Below, piece after piece: positions 5,764 to 12,801 of a stretch of DNA of 14,571 nt (positions within the stretch are counted from its first letter, which is position 1; the number at the start of each line of letters is the position of its first letter). The translations under genes and the position numbers were made by a program. Below the pieces are notes generated by a model. The model ran no database searches and was not told the DNA's origin. It saw only the letters and a list, made by a program, of their open reading frames with translations. The DNA comes from Clostridia bacterium (GTDB lineage: Bacteria; Bacillota_A; Clostridia; UBA1212; UBA1255). The stretch covers positions 1-14,571 of the forward strand of contig JAFWZH010000203.1 of assembly GCA_017522515.1 (NCBI GenBank), in the 5' to 3' direction.

Positions 5764-7356
5764 ATGAATACTGAATTAAATATGGCTGGTAATGAGCAAA
5801 GAAAAGATGAGAAATACAGACGAGAAAAACTATCTAAATTGGCTACAAAGCCTGAGGATGCTTGCAGGTGTCACGATTTATCTGGTCACCCAATAAAGGA
5901 ATCCAAAAAAACAGATGAGAACTATAGAAATATTTTTATGTCTGATCGTGACCGAATACTATATTGCAGATCATTTTTGAGACTTTCTGGAAAAACACAG
6001 GTTTACGCTCCAAGCTCCGGTGATCATCAGCGTACAAGATTGACTCACACATTAGAGGTTTCTCAGATTGCAAGAACAATTTCTCAAGCACTTTACCTTA
6101 ATTGTGATTTAACAGAAGCAATTGCTCTGGGGCACGATATTGGGCACACTCCGTTTGGTCATGCAGGTGAACAGATGCTTCATGAAATCATGTCACCTAA
6201 GCATAAGAATAATCCCAATGCACCCAAAAATACTACGATTTATCGTTTATCTGATGAAGAGGTAAATAAATATAAAACTTTATACGGATTCAAGCATAAT
6301 TTACAAAGTGTAAGGTGTATAGTAGAAGATTTTGAAGCGAGAAATGACCCAAATGGATTGGATTTGACGAATTATACACTTTGGGGAATAATGCATCATT
6401 CATCAACAAAATACAAACCCGGAAAAGTATATACAGATAATTTAACACCTGACTTCTACAACATATATATGCAGGTTTGTTACAAGACAATTGATACTCC
6501 TGCCTGGTCATTTGAAGCTTTTGTTGTTGCTCAAGCTGATGAAATAGCACAAATGCATCATGATTTGGAAGATGCTATTCGAAGAAAGGCTATGACAAAA
6601 GAGAAAGTAATTAAGATTTTATCAAAGCTTAAACACTTAATGGATGATAACGATAAAGAAACACTCGAGGATTTAGAGAGTAAAAAATGGGTATCCAAAG
6701 AATATTTAATTGCTAAATCATCAAAAATAATAGTAAATACACTTGTAACTAAACTAATAACTGCATCTAGAGAGAATTTATTTAATTTGATAGATGAATA
6801 TTCTGCTGAGAAAATATTTGACAAATGTTATAAAGATCCTGAAATAACTTCAGCTATAAGTTTTGATATATATCAAAACGATGAAGATACAAACGGGAAA
6901 AAAATAAAAGAATTTCAAGATGAAATATCAAAAGCAGTTATTAATACACATGTTGTTCAAAGAAGTGATTCTAAAGGAAAATACATTATTAAAAATTTAT
7001 TTGAAGCCTATTACACAAACCCTCAGCAACTGCCTGATTCAGCATTAAAAAATCTATATAAAATCTTGAAAGAAAGTAATTACAAGTTTATAGAAAAAGC
7101 TCCACTTCACGAAAATGATACAGAAAAAGAATTTTCAGATAAATGTATACAAGAAAATTATAACAATGAAATAGACACTAACATTTTCACAATTGAAAGT
7201 GATGAATTAAGAGGAATAATAAGTGATGCTGTTTCTGATATTCGAAAAACAGATGATAAACGTAGAGACATTCTTATTATGCGCATTATATGTGATTATA
7301 TTGCAGGTATGACAGACAGTTTTGCTATAAGTGAGTATGAAAAGCTGTATGGATAA
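5764..7356 (+). CDS. dgt: dNTP triphosphohydrolase (dGTPase-like, HD superfamily)
   Basis: Enzymes of this family cut dNTPs to the deoxynucleoside and tripolyphosphate. The 530-residue protein carries the H-HD-D metal site: His95 (TRLTHTLEVS), His124-Asp125 (GHDIGHTPFGH, with His128 and His133) and Asp259 (QADEIAQMHHDLEDA). The N-terminal segment RSFLRLSGKTQVYAPSSGDHQRTRLTH is typical of the family. Residues 280-530 form a long helical C-terminal half. Length is close to E. coli Dgt (about 505) and the catalytic site looks intact. Base composition is visibly more AT-rich than the mobilization genes. It stands behind a promoter with the agr-type repeats. Housekeeping dNTP balance is the plain alternative; an anti-phage dNTP-depleting role is inferred from regulation and context. 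Confidence 0.93.
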   Translation: MNTELNMAGNEQRKDEKYRREKLSKLATKPEDACRCHDLSGHPIKESKKTDENYRNIFMSDRDRILYCRSFLRLSGKTQVYAPSSGDHQRTRLTHTLEVSQIARTISQALYLNCDLTEAIALGHDIGHTPFGHAGEQMLHEIMSPKHKNNPNAPKNTTIYRLSDEEVNKYKTLYGFKHNLQSVRCIVEDFEARNDPNGLDLTNYTLWGIMHHSSTKYKPGKVYTDNLTPDFYNIYMQVCYKTIDTPAWSFEAFVVAQADEIAQMHHDLEDAIRRKAMTKEKVIKILSKLKHLMDDNDKETLEDLESKKWVSKEYLIAKSSKIIVNTLVTKLITASRENLFNLIDEYSAEKIFDKCYKDPEITSAISFDIYQNDEDTNGKKIKEFQDEISKAVINTHVVQRSDSKGKYIIKNLFEAYYTNPQQLPDSALKNLYKILKESNYKFIEKAPLHENDTEKEFSDKCIQENYNNEIDTNIFTIESDELRGIISDAVSDIRKTDDKRRDILIMRIICDYIAGMTDSFAISEYEKLYG

Positions 7357-7431
7357 ATAATATTAGAAGATAATTCTATTATCACGTTTTATTTTGAGTA
7401 TAAGCCTACGCAGCTTACTGTCAATCTTAAA

Positions 7432-7460
7432 TTGCATAACTTTATGATTTCTGTTATAAT
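7432..7460 (+). promoter_or_regulatory. promoter ahead of the HsdR remnant and membrane gene
   Basis: TTGCAT (7432-7437), 17 bp, TATAAT (7455-7460). It would give the membrane-protein gene at 7755 its own transcript with a leader of nearly 290 bases made of the dead hsdR fragment. It may be a relic of the restriction operon. Between 7357 and 7431 there is only a weak GATAAT/ATTATC hairpin. Confidence 0.6.
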
Positions 7461-7482
7461 CAGATTTAATTAAATATTTGAT

Positions 7483-7742
7483 TTGCTTAGTCGAAATTCT
7501 GAACTTTCAAAGGAAGAGATCAAGCAAGTGAAGAAGCTGGCACAGACTATGCTTATGAAAATCAAGGCGAGAATTCATGAATTGGATCACTGGCGTGATA
7601 AAGAAGAAACACAGTCAATTATCAGTGTCTTGATTCGTGATCTTCTCTGGGCAGATTGCCTGATAGTTATGATGATAAGGCTGTTGCAGATTACCGTCAA
7701 CAAATTTTTGAGTATATTTATCATACTTATCTGGCAGCGTAA
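7483..7742 (+). pseudogene. hsdR: type I restriction enzyme HsdR, C-terminal remnant with frameshift
   Basis: Read from 7483 the frame gives LSRNSELSKEEIKQVKK, then LDHWRDKEETQSII and IRDLLWAD. At about 7658 the family-like frame shifts: continuing in the next frame gives PDSYDDKAVADYRQQIFEYI and YHTYLAA, then TAA at 7740-7742. Joined as LLWAD-LPDSYDD this closely resembles the C-terminal helical end of type I restriction R subunits; the junction is explained by loss of one T (GATTGCC for GATTTGCC). The fragment is only about 86 codons of a normal protein of about 1000, has a stop just upstream (7471) and no ribosome site. It is the trace of a lost R-M system. Family recognition is from memory of the motif pattern. 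Confidence 0.8.
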
Positions 7743-7754
7743 TGGAGGTGTTTT

Positions 7755-8429
7755 ATGGATAGGTACTTGTTTTATATGTATCTTGAATATTTAAAAGAAA
7801 ATAAATTGACATTCTGGCCTAAATTGTTAAAGCAGCCTAAAGGAGTAATTCTTCTTATGATTGCTATTGTTACATCTGGAATTATTTCAATTGTTATTTC
7901 TTTTGTTGATATAAGTCAATATTTGTCGCTTGCGGCGGTAGTTGCAGAATTTTTGTTTTGTGTATTTTTATACATATATACAGAGAACTACATGATAACT
8001 TATAGTAAAGACCGTACTAATGAGTATAAAGATTATTGTAAAAAAATAAAGAATTGGCTTAATAGTTGCAATGTTAAAAACGAAGAAAAAATAAACATTC
8101 TGCTTGATCGTGTTAATGTAAGTATGAAGGAACTGGAAATTATTGATCAAAAAAGTCAGGAAAGAACTGAAAAATGGTTGCAAACTTTGATTATTCCAAT
8201 TATATTGGCGATTATAACAACTATTTTAAGCAGTGATTCTGGTGCGAAGGAAATGATTTCTGGTATATTAACTGTTATAATTCTATTCATTTCTATTTAC
8301 AGTATTTATGTAGCTGTTAGTAAATTAGCAAGCTTTCCAAATAAAAGAATGTATCAACAATTAAAGTGTTTTGCAAGTGACTTGCAGGGTGTTTTGGATA
8401 CACAGTTTTCTAATAGCATATTCAAGTAA
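7755..8429 (+). CDS. four-helix membrane protein of unknown function
   Basis: This 224-residue protein has two helix hairpins: hydrophobic segments near residues 30-50 and 57-77, then a charged, probably coiled middle (about 80-140), then segments near 143-162 and 167-190, and a short polar end. It resembles in outline small membrane effectors or sensors found in defence islands, but I see no named domain; a SLATT-like protein was considered and does not fit well because of the second hairpin. GGAGG lies 6 bases before the ATG, only 2 bases after the hsdR stop, so it was probably coupled to hsdR before that gene decayed. Its present promoter is likely the one at 7432 or read-through from the dNTPase. 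Confidence 0.75.
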   Translation: MDRYLFYMYLEYLKENKLTFWPKLLKQPKGVILLMIAIVTSGIISIVISFVDISQYLSLAAVVAEFLFCVFLYIYTENYMITYSKDRTNEYKDYCKKIKNWLNSCNVKNEEKINILLDRVNVSMKELEIIDQKSQERTEKWLQTLIIPIILAIITTILSSDSGAKEMISGILTVIILFISIYSIYVAVSKLASFPNKRMYQQLKCFASDLQGVLDTQFSNSIFK

Positions 8430-8442
8430 CAATAATCAATAG

Positions 8443-8477
8443 GTGCGTAACGTCTCAATTCGTTACGCACTATTTTT
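8443..8477 (+). terminator. rho-independent terminator ending the dNTPase-membrane gene block
   Basis: GTGCGTAACG (8443-8452), 8-base loop, CGTTACGCAC (8461-8470), then TATTTTTA. A perfect ten-pair stem 13 bp past the membrane-gene stop. The stem sequence recurs elsewhere in 8440-10040 (see findings). Confidence 0.9.
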
Positions 8478-8490
8478 ATATAAAATCCTC

Positions 8491-8519
8491 TTGACAAAAC
8501 GAAACATACATTCTATAAT
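8491..8519 (+). promoter_or_regulatory. strong sigma-A promoter of the mobile-element regulator
   Basis: Consensus TTGACA (8491-8496), 17 bp, TATAAT (8514-8519). It begins the mobilization region just after the terminator. A small GACC/GGTC inverted repeat right below the -10 could be an operator. Confidence 0.88.
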
Positions 8520-8559
8520 TAAAGTAGACCGACATACAGAGTAGGTCAACAAATCAAGA

Positions 8560-8616
8560 ATGCACATCAATTACATAGGAAACCACAACCGCCGATTGTG
8601 AAAGGATGATGTGCAT
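8560..8616 (+). promoter_or_regulatory. inverted repeat that could hide the start codon of the sigma-like gene
   Basis: ATGCACATCA (8560-8569) is exactly complementary to TGATGTGCAT (8607-8616), with a 37-base loop. The second arm covers the start region, including the first two bases of the chosen ATG at 8615, and lies just after the AAAGG ribosome site. In RNA this could limit translation. TGATGTGCAT occurs again at 9529-9538 in front of the ATPase gene. Confidence 0.4.
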
Positions 8617-9247
8617 GAGAGTTTGTGATTATCACAAGCAGGATAACAAAAGCGTTCTTGATTTGCCTACGCCATTGGAGTTGTTCAAAGAAGAACATAC
8701 CGCCGAGGAATATAATGAACTCGTTTCCTTCTATTCATCTGATGAGTGGAAAGAAGTAGAACGTGAGCATCTTAATTCTGACAGACGGTATTATGAAAAA
8801 CGCAAGGCACTCATTGATCCGGAAGAAAAGGAAATTGCAACCAAGAAGAAATATTATGAGCCGGAACCATTTCAGCTTCGTGCTGAAGAAAAGTTTACAA
8901 ACGGATTTGATGATCTTTTTGACGATCCTGTACTTCAAAGCTGTTACCGAGAATTAACCGAGCGACAGCAGGAAGTTATCAGAATGTTTTTCTGCAACGG
9001 ACTGGACACTTCCGAAATAGCTGAGGAGCTTGTCACAGGGGTGCGTAACATTCAAAAGATTAAGAAATGCGCACTTGAAAAACTTAAAACTCTGTATGTA
9101 AAGACAACTGTCCTCGCAGGTCAGTATGGCTATTCGAAAATGGTTCCGAATAATTATCGGATGATACATCCTATACTCCGAAGAAATCGTGTGACTATAA
9201 AGAATGGCAAAGTGATATTAACTAAGCTTGAGGACGATGCAGCGTAG
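8615..9247 (+). CDS. sigma-70-like / helix-turn-helix regulator of the mobile element
   Basis: This protein of about 210 residues has a C-terminal segment LTERQQEVIRMFF-NGLDTSEIAEEL-NIQKIKKCALEKLKTLY that matches the region 4 helix-turn-helix of sigma-70 factors. The N-terminal two thirds is charged and lacks a clear region 2, so it may not act as a complete sigma factor. Such proteins often sit at the head of integrative elements of clostridia, where they probably control element genes. The ATG at 8615 is preferred because AAAGG lies 9 bases upstream; ATGs at 8606 and 8609 are too near. It follows a consensus promoter and ends at a terminator, so it is a single-gene unit. Confidence 0.78.
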   Translation: MRVCDYHKQDNKSVLDLPTPLELFKEEHTAEEYNELVSFYSSDEWKEVEREHLNSDRRYYEKRKALIDPEEKEIATKKKYYEPEPFQLRAEEKFTNGFDDLFDDPVLQSCYRELTERQQEVIRMFFCNGLDTSEIAEELVTGVRNIQKIKKCALEKLKTLYVKTTVLAGQYGYSKMVPNNYRMIHPILRRNRVTIKNGKVILTKLEDDAA

Positions 9248-9248
9248 G

Positions 9249-9286
9249 AAAATACCGCATGGGAGCAATCCTGTGCGGTATTTTTT
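9249..9286 (+). terminator. rho-independent terminator after the sigma-like gene
   Basis: AAAATACCGCA (9249-9259) pairs with TGCGGTATTTT (9274-9284), with a run of six T at 9281-9286. It starts two bases after the stop codon. Confidence 0.9.
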
Positions 9287-9456
9287 GCAAAAAATGTCGA
9301 AGCTTGTAAAAAGTGGTTCGTTTTTTGACTTTCCCAGCGGTAATATAGTAGAGGGAACTTTTTCCAGTCAACACAAATGTCGTAAACATTGAAAAATATA
9401 TGTCTCCACATTTTACACCTTTTTGAAAAATACGGACATAGAATATATGTAAGCAT

Positions 9457-9486
9457 TACGCACCGCAGATTTTTCTGTTGTGCGTA
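9457..9486 (+). other. hairpin in the leader region of the ATPase gene
   Basis: TACGCAC (9457-9463) pairs with GTGCGTA (9480-9486), with an inner CAG/CTG helix, then TTTATTT. It may be a terminator or attenuator ahead of the ATPase gene. The rest of the gene-free stretch 9287-9620 holds no promoter I can assign with confidence (TTGACT at about 9325 has only a 13-bp spacer to TATAGT) and a short in-frame extension from ATG 9531 described with the ATPase. Confidence 0.5.
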
Positions 9487-9620
9487 TTTATTTCCCCCTC
9501 ACAGCCGACACAAATAATTGAATCGAGGTGATGTGCATTTCGAGTTTTACTGTTGGCTGTGTGGAGGTTATTGAGGAAAGGAGATTCAAATCAAGAAATA
9601 AAAAAGAGGAGTGTGATAAA

Positions 9621-10679
9621 ATGCAAAAGAAATTACAAACGAATACCGCTGAGGAAATACTCTCAACGGTATACAAACCAATTGAATATTTCATCGACGG
9701 ACTTCTTGCACAGGGACTATATATCCTTGCTGGTTCACAAAAGGTTGGTAAATCCTGGCTTGCGCTTGATATATGTCACAGCATTGCGACAGGAAGTGAT
9801 GTTCTGAAACGAAAAACTGTTCAGGGAACATCTCTATATCTGTGTCTTGAAGATAACTATGTACGTATACAGGACAGACTGTTCAGTATATCAGCTGAGC
9901 CGACAGAGAATATGCACTTTGCTGTAATGGCTGATACAATCGGGAATGGTCTTGAAAATCAGATTGAGGATTTCTATAATAATCATTCCGATTTGAAAGT
10001 TATTATCATTGACACGTTGCAAAAGGTGCGTAACGAAACAGAGTCGGGCTATGGTAAGGATTACAAAGAGATGTCTATACTGAAAGAGCTTGCAGATAAG
10101 CTTCGCATTGCAGTAGTGCTTATTCATCATACACGAAAGTGTAAAGACAGTGATCCGTTCAATATGATTTCAGGTTCAACTGGTATCAGCGGTTGTGCTG
10201 ACGGCAGTATGGTGCTTGTAGAAACATTCCGTGGCAGCAGGAAAGGTACTCTTTACTGTGTTGGACGTGATATCGGCAACGCTGAAATTGCAGTTGAGTT
10301 TGATGAAACTGTTATGAAATGGATTGTATCAGACGCACCACCGCCGCAGAAAAGTCATGACAACATTTTTCTCTCTGCGGTTTATCTGTTCATCAAAAAG
10401 CGGTTTCATTTTGTTGGTTCGGCAACAGAGCTGATTGATGAATTGAAATCAATTACCGATGAAGAATTCTTTCCCAACAGAGTCACAAGAGATTTAGTTC
10501 AGAACGGATATGAACTGAGTAAGTACGGAATTGAATTTCAGTACAAGCGAACTCACGCAGGAAGAATTATCCACCTTGATTATTATTCAGAGCGTGACGG
10601 TAGTGACGGTAAAAATGATGATAAAGTTACCGTCACGCAAAGGTGGCTTGAAACGTCACAAAGGTCTATACAGCGTTGA
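9621..10679 (+). CDS. RepA-type RecA-fold ATPase (AAA_25-like helicase)
   Basis: This 352-residue protein has a Walker A motif LAGSQKVGKSWLAL (residues 36-49), LCLEDN after the second strand, a Walker B VIIIDTLQKVR (Asp131) and VVLIHHTRK (His169-His170). This order fits the hexameric RepA helicase family of RSF1010-like replicons and mobile elements. The C-terminal 90 residues look like a winged-helix tail. The ATG at 9621 follows GAGGAG; an in-frame ATG at 9531 would add 30 residues without a well-placed ribosome site. The 3' end of the gene contains two tandem GTGACGGTA units that belong to an iteron-like cluster continuing downstream, suggesting it acts with a nearby origin so that the excised element can replicate. 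Replication is inferred. Confidence 0.85.
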   Translation: MQKKLQTNTAEEILSTVYKPIEYFIDGLLAQGLYILAGSQKVGKSWLALDICHSIATGSDVLKRKTVQGTSLYLCLEDNYVRIQDRLFSISAEPTENMHFAVMADTIGNGLENQIEDFYNNHSDLKVIIIDTLQKVRNETESGYGKDYKEMSILKELADKLRIAVVLIHHTRKCKDSDPFNMISGSTGISGCADGSMVLVETFRGSRKGTLYCVGRDIGNAEIAVEFDETVMKWIVSDAPPPQKSHDNIFLSAVYLFIKKRFHFVGSATELIDELKSITDEEFFPNRVTRDLVQNGYELSKYGIEFQYKRTHAGRIIHLDYYSERDGSDGKNDDKVTVTQRWLETSQRSIQR

Positions 10680-10743
10680 TTGCGGTGCGTGTCAGTAGAA
10701 TTTCCAATGCAGAGTTATCGTCACGGATTGAAGTTACTGTCAC
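10594..10743 (+). repeat. iteron-like cluster of GTGACGGTA units
   Basis: GTGACGGTA is present twice in tandem at 10594-10602 and 10603-10611. Its complement TACCGTCAC follows at 10628-10636, with one-base variants TATCGTCAC (10716-10724) and TACTGTCAC (10735-10743), and a partial ACGTCAC at 10653. Three units lie in the end of the ATPase gene, two in the gap after it. Such a cluster next to a RepA-type ATPase could be an origin of replication or a control site for the mob genes. Confidence 0.6.
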
Positions 10744-10750
10744 GCATAAA

Positions 10751-10970
10751 TAAGCCGAAATTCGCCCTCATCTCACTCGTAGGGTAATTACCCCACAAAA
10801 TCAGTTGAGGGCGAAACAAGCCCCGAATTTACAGAGTGTGAGCGCAATAAAAACGAATATAAAAAAGGATATGAATTCCGCTGAAAATGTGGGGGATAGA
10901 GTCCTCTTCAGAGGGCAAGCATAGCGCATGGCTTGCCGCCTGCGCCTTCAGGACGGGAGAACCCGAACCC
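10751..10970 (+). other. inverted-repeat region, candidate oriT
   Basis: The gap before mobC holds several inverted repeats. TTCGCCCTCA (10761-10770) pairs with TGAGGGCGAA (10806-10815), enclosing the palindrome GGGTAATTACCC (10782-10793). Then follow CCTCTTCAGAGG (10903-10914), GGCAAGC/GCTTGCC (10914-10920 and 10931-10937) and CGGG/CCCG (10954-10965). Position just upstream of mobC and the relaxase is where the transfer origin usually lies in this class of element. A 17-codon open frame (10871 onward) is probably chance. The nick site cannot be placed. Confidence 0.5.
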
Positions 10971-11000
10971 CTTTTTATGAAAATGAGAGGAGATGATGCT

Positions 11001-11312
11001 ATGAGGAAAAGGAACAGGACAATAGCAATACGCTGTACGGAAGAAGAATATCAGCGTATTCATGACAAGGCAGAGCAGTACGGTCTTAAGCTCAATGATT
11101 TCGTTATCCGAAGTGCTCTCGATAAGAAAATTATTGTAGCTGAGGGAATCAATGAAATCGTAAAGCAGCAGAAAGCAATCGGCAGAAATCTCAATCAGAT
11201 AGCTACACTTGCAAATATGGACAGGCTTACTGTTGTAAATTTCCAACCGCTTCTTGATGAGCATACCAATGTAACTTCTATGATTGGCGAACTGTTAAGG
11301 ACGGTGAAGTAA
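11001..11312 (+). CDS. mobC: MobC-like relaxosome protein (ribbon-helix-helix)
   Basis: This 103-residue protein begins MRKRNRTIAIRCTEEEYQRI and continues AEQYGLKLNDFVIRSAL, the strand-helix-helix pattern of mobilization accessory proteins; the later IGRNLNQIATLANM is a MobC hallmark. MobC proteins bind near oriT and help the relaxase open the strand. The ATG at 11001 has GAGGAG about 9 bases upstream; a longer frame from 10887 would run through the oriT-like hairpins. Its stop overlaps the relaxase ATG by one base (TAATG), so the two are coupled. Confidence 0.9.
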   Translation: MRKRNRTIAIRCTEEEYQRIHDKAEQYGLKLNDFVIRSALDKKIIVAEGINEIVKQQKAIGRNLNQIATLANMDRLTVVNFQPLLDEHTNVTSMIGELLRTVK

Positions 11313-12697
11313 TGGCAACTGTAACTGCAATCAGTACCAAAGGCGGTGGTGGAGGCAAAGCGACTCTGGAATATATCTGCTGTGATGATAAGACAGATAG
11401 CAAAAAGCATGTCACAACACTCAACTGCTCACTGCCGACAGTGTATCAGGAATTCAAAAACACCCGTGAGATGTATGGAAAGACAGGAGGTATCAAGTAC
11501 TATCACTTCGTACAATCACACCCAAGCGGATATGCAATCGAATCTACACTTGCTCATAGAATTGCTGTTGAGTTTGCAGAGAAAGCGTTCAAGGGACACG
11601 AATGTGTTGTTGCAACTCACATTGATGCGGAGCATATTCATTCCCATATTGTGTTCAATTCTGTAAACGCTGACACAGGTAAGAAGTATCATTCAAATAA
11701 ATTTACTCTGAATGATATCAGAAATATATCCGATGAAATCTGTAAGAAGTATGGAGTACAGACATTAGAAAAGCCTGTAGTTAATCAGCGAACTGACGGA
11801 ATCACCACAGGCGAATACCGCAGTGCAATGAAAGGAGAAAGCTGGAAAATAGATCTCATTAATGTAATTGATGAGGTTATGAAGCAAGCAAAGACACAAA
11901 AGCAGTTCTGTTTCTTGATGCGTCAGAGAGGATACGGTGTAAGGTGGGAGGACTCACGAAAATATATCACCTACACCTGTCCTAACGGTAAACGCTGTCG
12001 TGACAACAGACTGCACGAACCAAGATACAGCAAGGAGATGATGTGTAATGAATTCAAAATTAGAGCAGATGAAATCGGTTTCGAAATCAAATCTGGACGA
12101 AGCGATGAACACACCACAGGCGACCTTTGTTCTCGACAGCAACTGGAGAGCAGTGATAGCTCAGCTTACGTTACTCACCCAAGCAGTAGAACAGGTAAGC
12201 AAAGAAGTCACTCAGACTATGACTGCGGAGCAGATGAATTATCACTTGGAAAATCAGCAGGTGATATTCGACAAGGTGAAATCCGAATGCAACCACATTC
12301 AACAAACAACAGCGGAGCAGACAGCGAACTCTCTGACGAGCTTAATCAGTCAATCGGAGAAACTGTCGTTACAGGCTGGGAAGCTGAACGAGGAATACTC
12401 TTCGAAGCTGAAAAGCTTAGAAGAATGGAAACACAAAACGCAATTGAAAATGCTCAGAGCGATTGTGATTTCGCAATCGGCACAGCTGATATTGTGGACA
12501 GCATTGCAGGCATTGCTTCGATAATCGACAATGCACCAACCGATCCCGAAGAACTGGAGCGATATATTGAAGTACATCGAGCCGCACAGAATGCAGGATT
12601 ATTAATCGGTGCAGCTGTTGCGGCGATAGAAATTCTGTCGGAAAGGCTTGAAGAAATAAAAGCCGACACAGAAGAATTTGACATGGATATCAGCTGA
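11312..12697 (+). CDS. MobP-type relaxase (relaxase/mobilization nuclease family)
   Basis: This 461-residue relaxase nicks the transfer origin and leads the strand into the recipient. The N-terminal nuclease domain has a candidate catalytic Tyr21 (ATLEYICC) and the metal-binding HIHSHIVFN with His108, His110 and His112 after THIDAE. The conserved domain runs to about residue 265. The rest, roughly 266-400, is rich in Ser, Asp and Gly with little predicted structure, and this is exactly where a second gene lies in another frame. The last 60 residues become helical again. There is no coupling-protein or type IV secretion gene in the window, so the element is probably mobilizable rather than self-transmissible, unless such genes lie elsewhere. 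Confidence 0.93.
   Translation: MATVTAISTKGGGGGKATLEYICCDDKTDSKKHVTTLNCSLPTVYQEFKNTREMYGKTGGIKYYHFVQSHPSGYAIESTLAHRIAVEFAEKAFKGHECVVATHIDAEHIHSHIVFNSVNADTGKKYHSNKFTLNDIRNISDEICKKYGVQTLEKPVVNQRTDGITTGEYRSAMKGESWKIDLINVIDEVMKQAKTQKQFCFLMRQRGYGVRWEDSRKYITYTCPNGKRCRDNRLHEPRYSKEMMCNEFKIRADEIGFEIKSGRSDEHTTGDLCSRQQLESSDSSAYVTHPSSRTGKQRSHSDYDCGADELSLGKSAGDIRQGEIRMQPHSTNNSGADSELSDELNQSIGETVVTGWEAERGILFEAEKLRRMETQNAIENAQSDCDFAIGTADIVDSIAGIASIIDNAPTDPEELERYIEVHRAAQNAGLLIGAAVAAIEILSERLEEIKADTEEFDMDIS
12048..12524 (+). CDS. nested coiled-coil protein encoded within the relaxase gene (+1 frame)
   Basis: A 158-codon frame lies wholly inside the relaxase gene. It starts with ATG 9 bases after AAGGAGATG, a better ribosome site than most in the window. 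The product is Gln/Glu/Lys/Leu-rich and looks like a long coiled coil (residues 35-130: QAVEQVSKEVTQTM, EKLSLQAGKLNEEYSSKLKSLEEW), ending in a hydrophobic segment LRAIVISQSAQLILWTALQA that could be a membrane anchor. The overlapping relaxase part is low in structure, as expected if this frame is the constrained one. In RSF1010, mobB lies inside mobA in another frame and encodes a membrane-associated transfer helper; this may be an independent parallel. No homologue is recognised. Confidence 0.6.
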   Translation: MNSKLEQMKSVSKSNLDEAMNTPQATFVLDSNWRAVIAQLTLLTQAVEQVSKEVTQTMTAEQMNYHLENQQVIFDKVKSECNHIQQTTAEQTANSLTSLISQSEKLSLQAGKLNEEYSSKLKSLEEWKHKTQLKMLRAIVISQSAQLILWTALQALLR

Positions 12698-12718
12698 CGG
12701 AGAAATCTGTCGGCTTTT
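12693..12718 (+). terminator. terminator after the relaxase gene
   Basis: GCTGAC (12693-12698) pairs with GTCGGC (12709-12714), followed by TTTTAATTT. A competing longer inverted repeat joins AAAAGCCGACA (12658-12668) with TGTCGGCTTTT (12708-12718), reaching back into the relaxase gene. Either could end the mob transcript. Confidence 0.6.
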
Positions 12719-12801
12719 AATTTACAACGAAAGGACGATCTAAAAATGTGTAAAACGAATACAAACAGAAATAAAATTATGAGAGGAAGCGTGATAACAG
12801 T

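Noticed and set aside
1..8500. Second attachment copy (direct repeat of the tRNA-Glu 3' end) marking the left end of the element
   Set aside because: I found no convincing copy by eye, only short matches such as CCCACAAA near 124, so the left boundary is left open.
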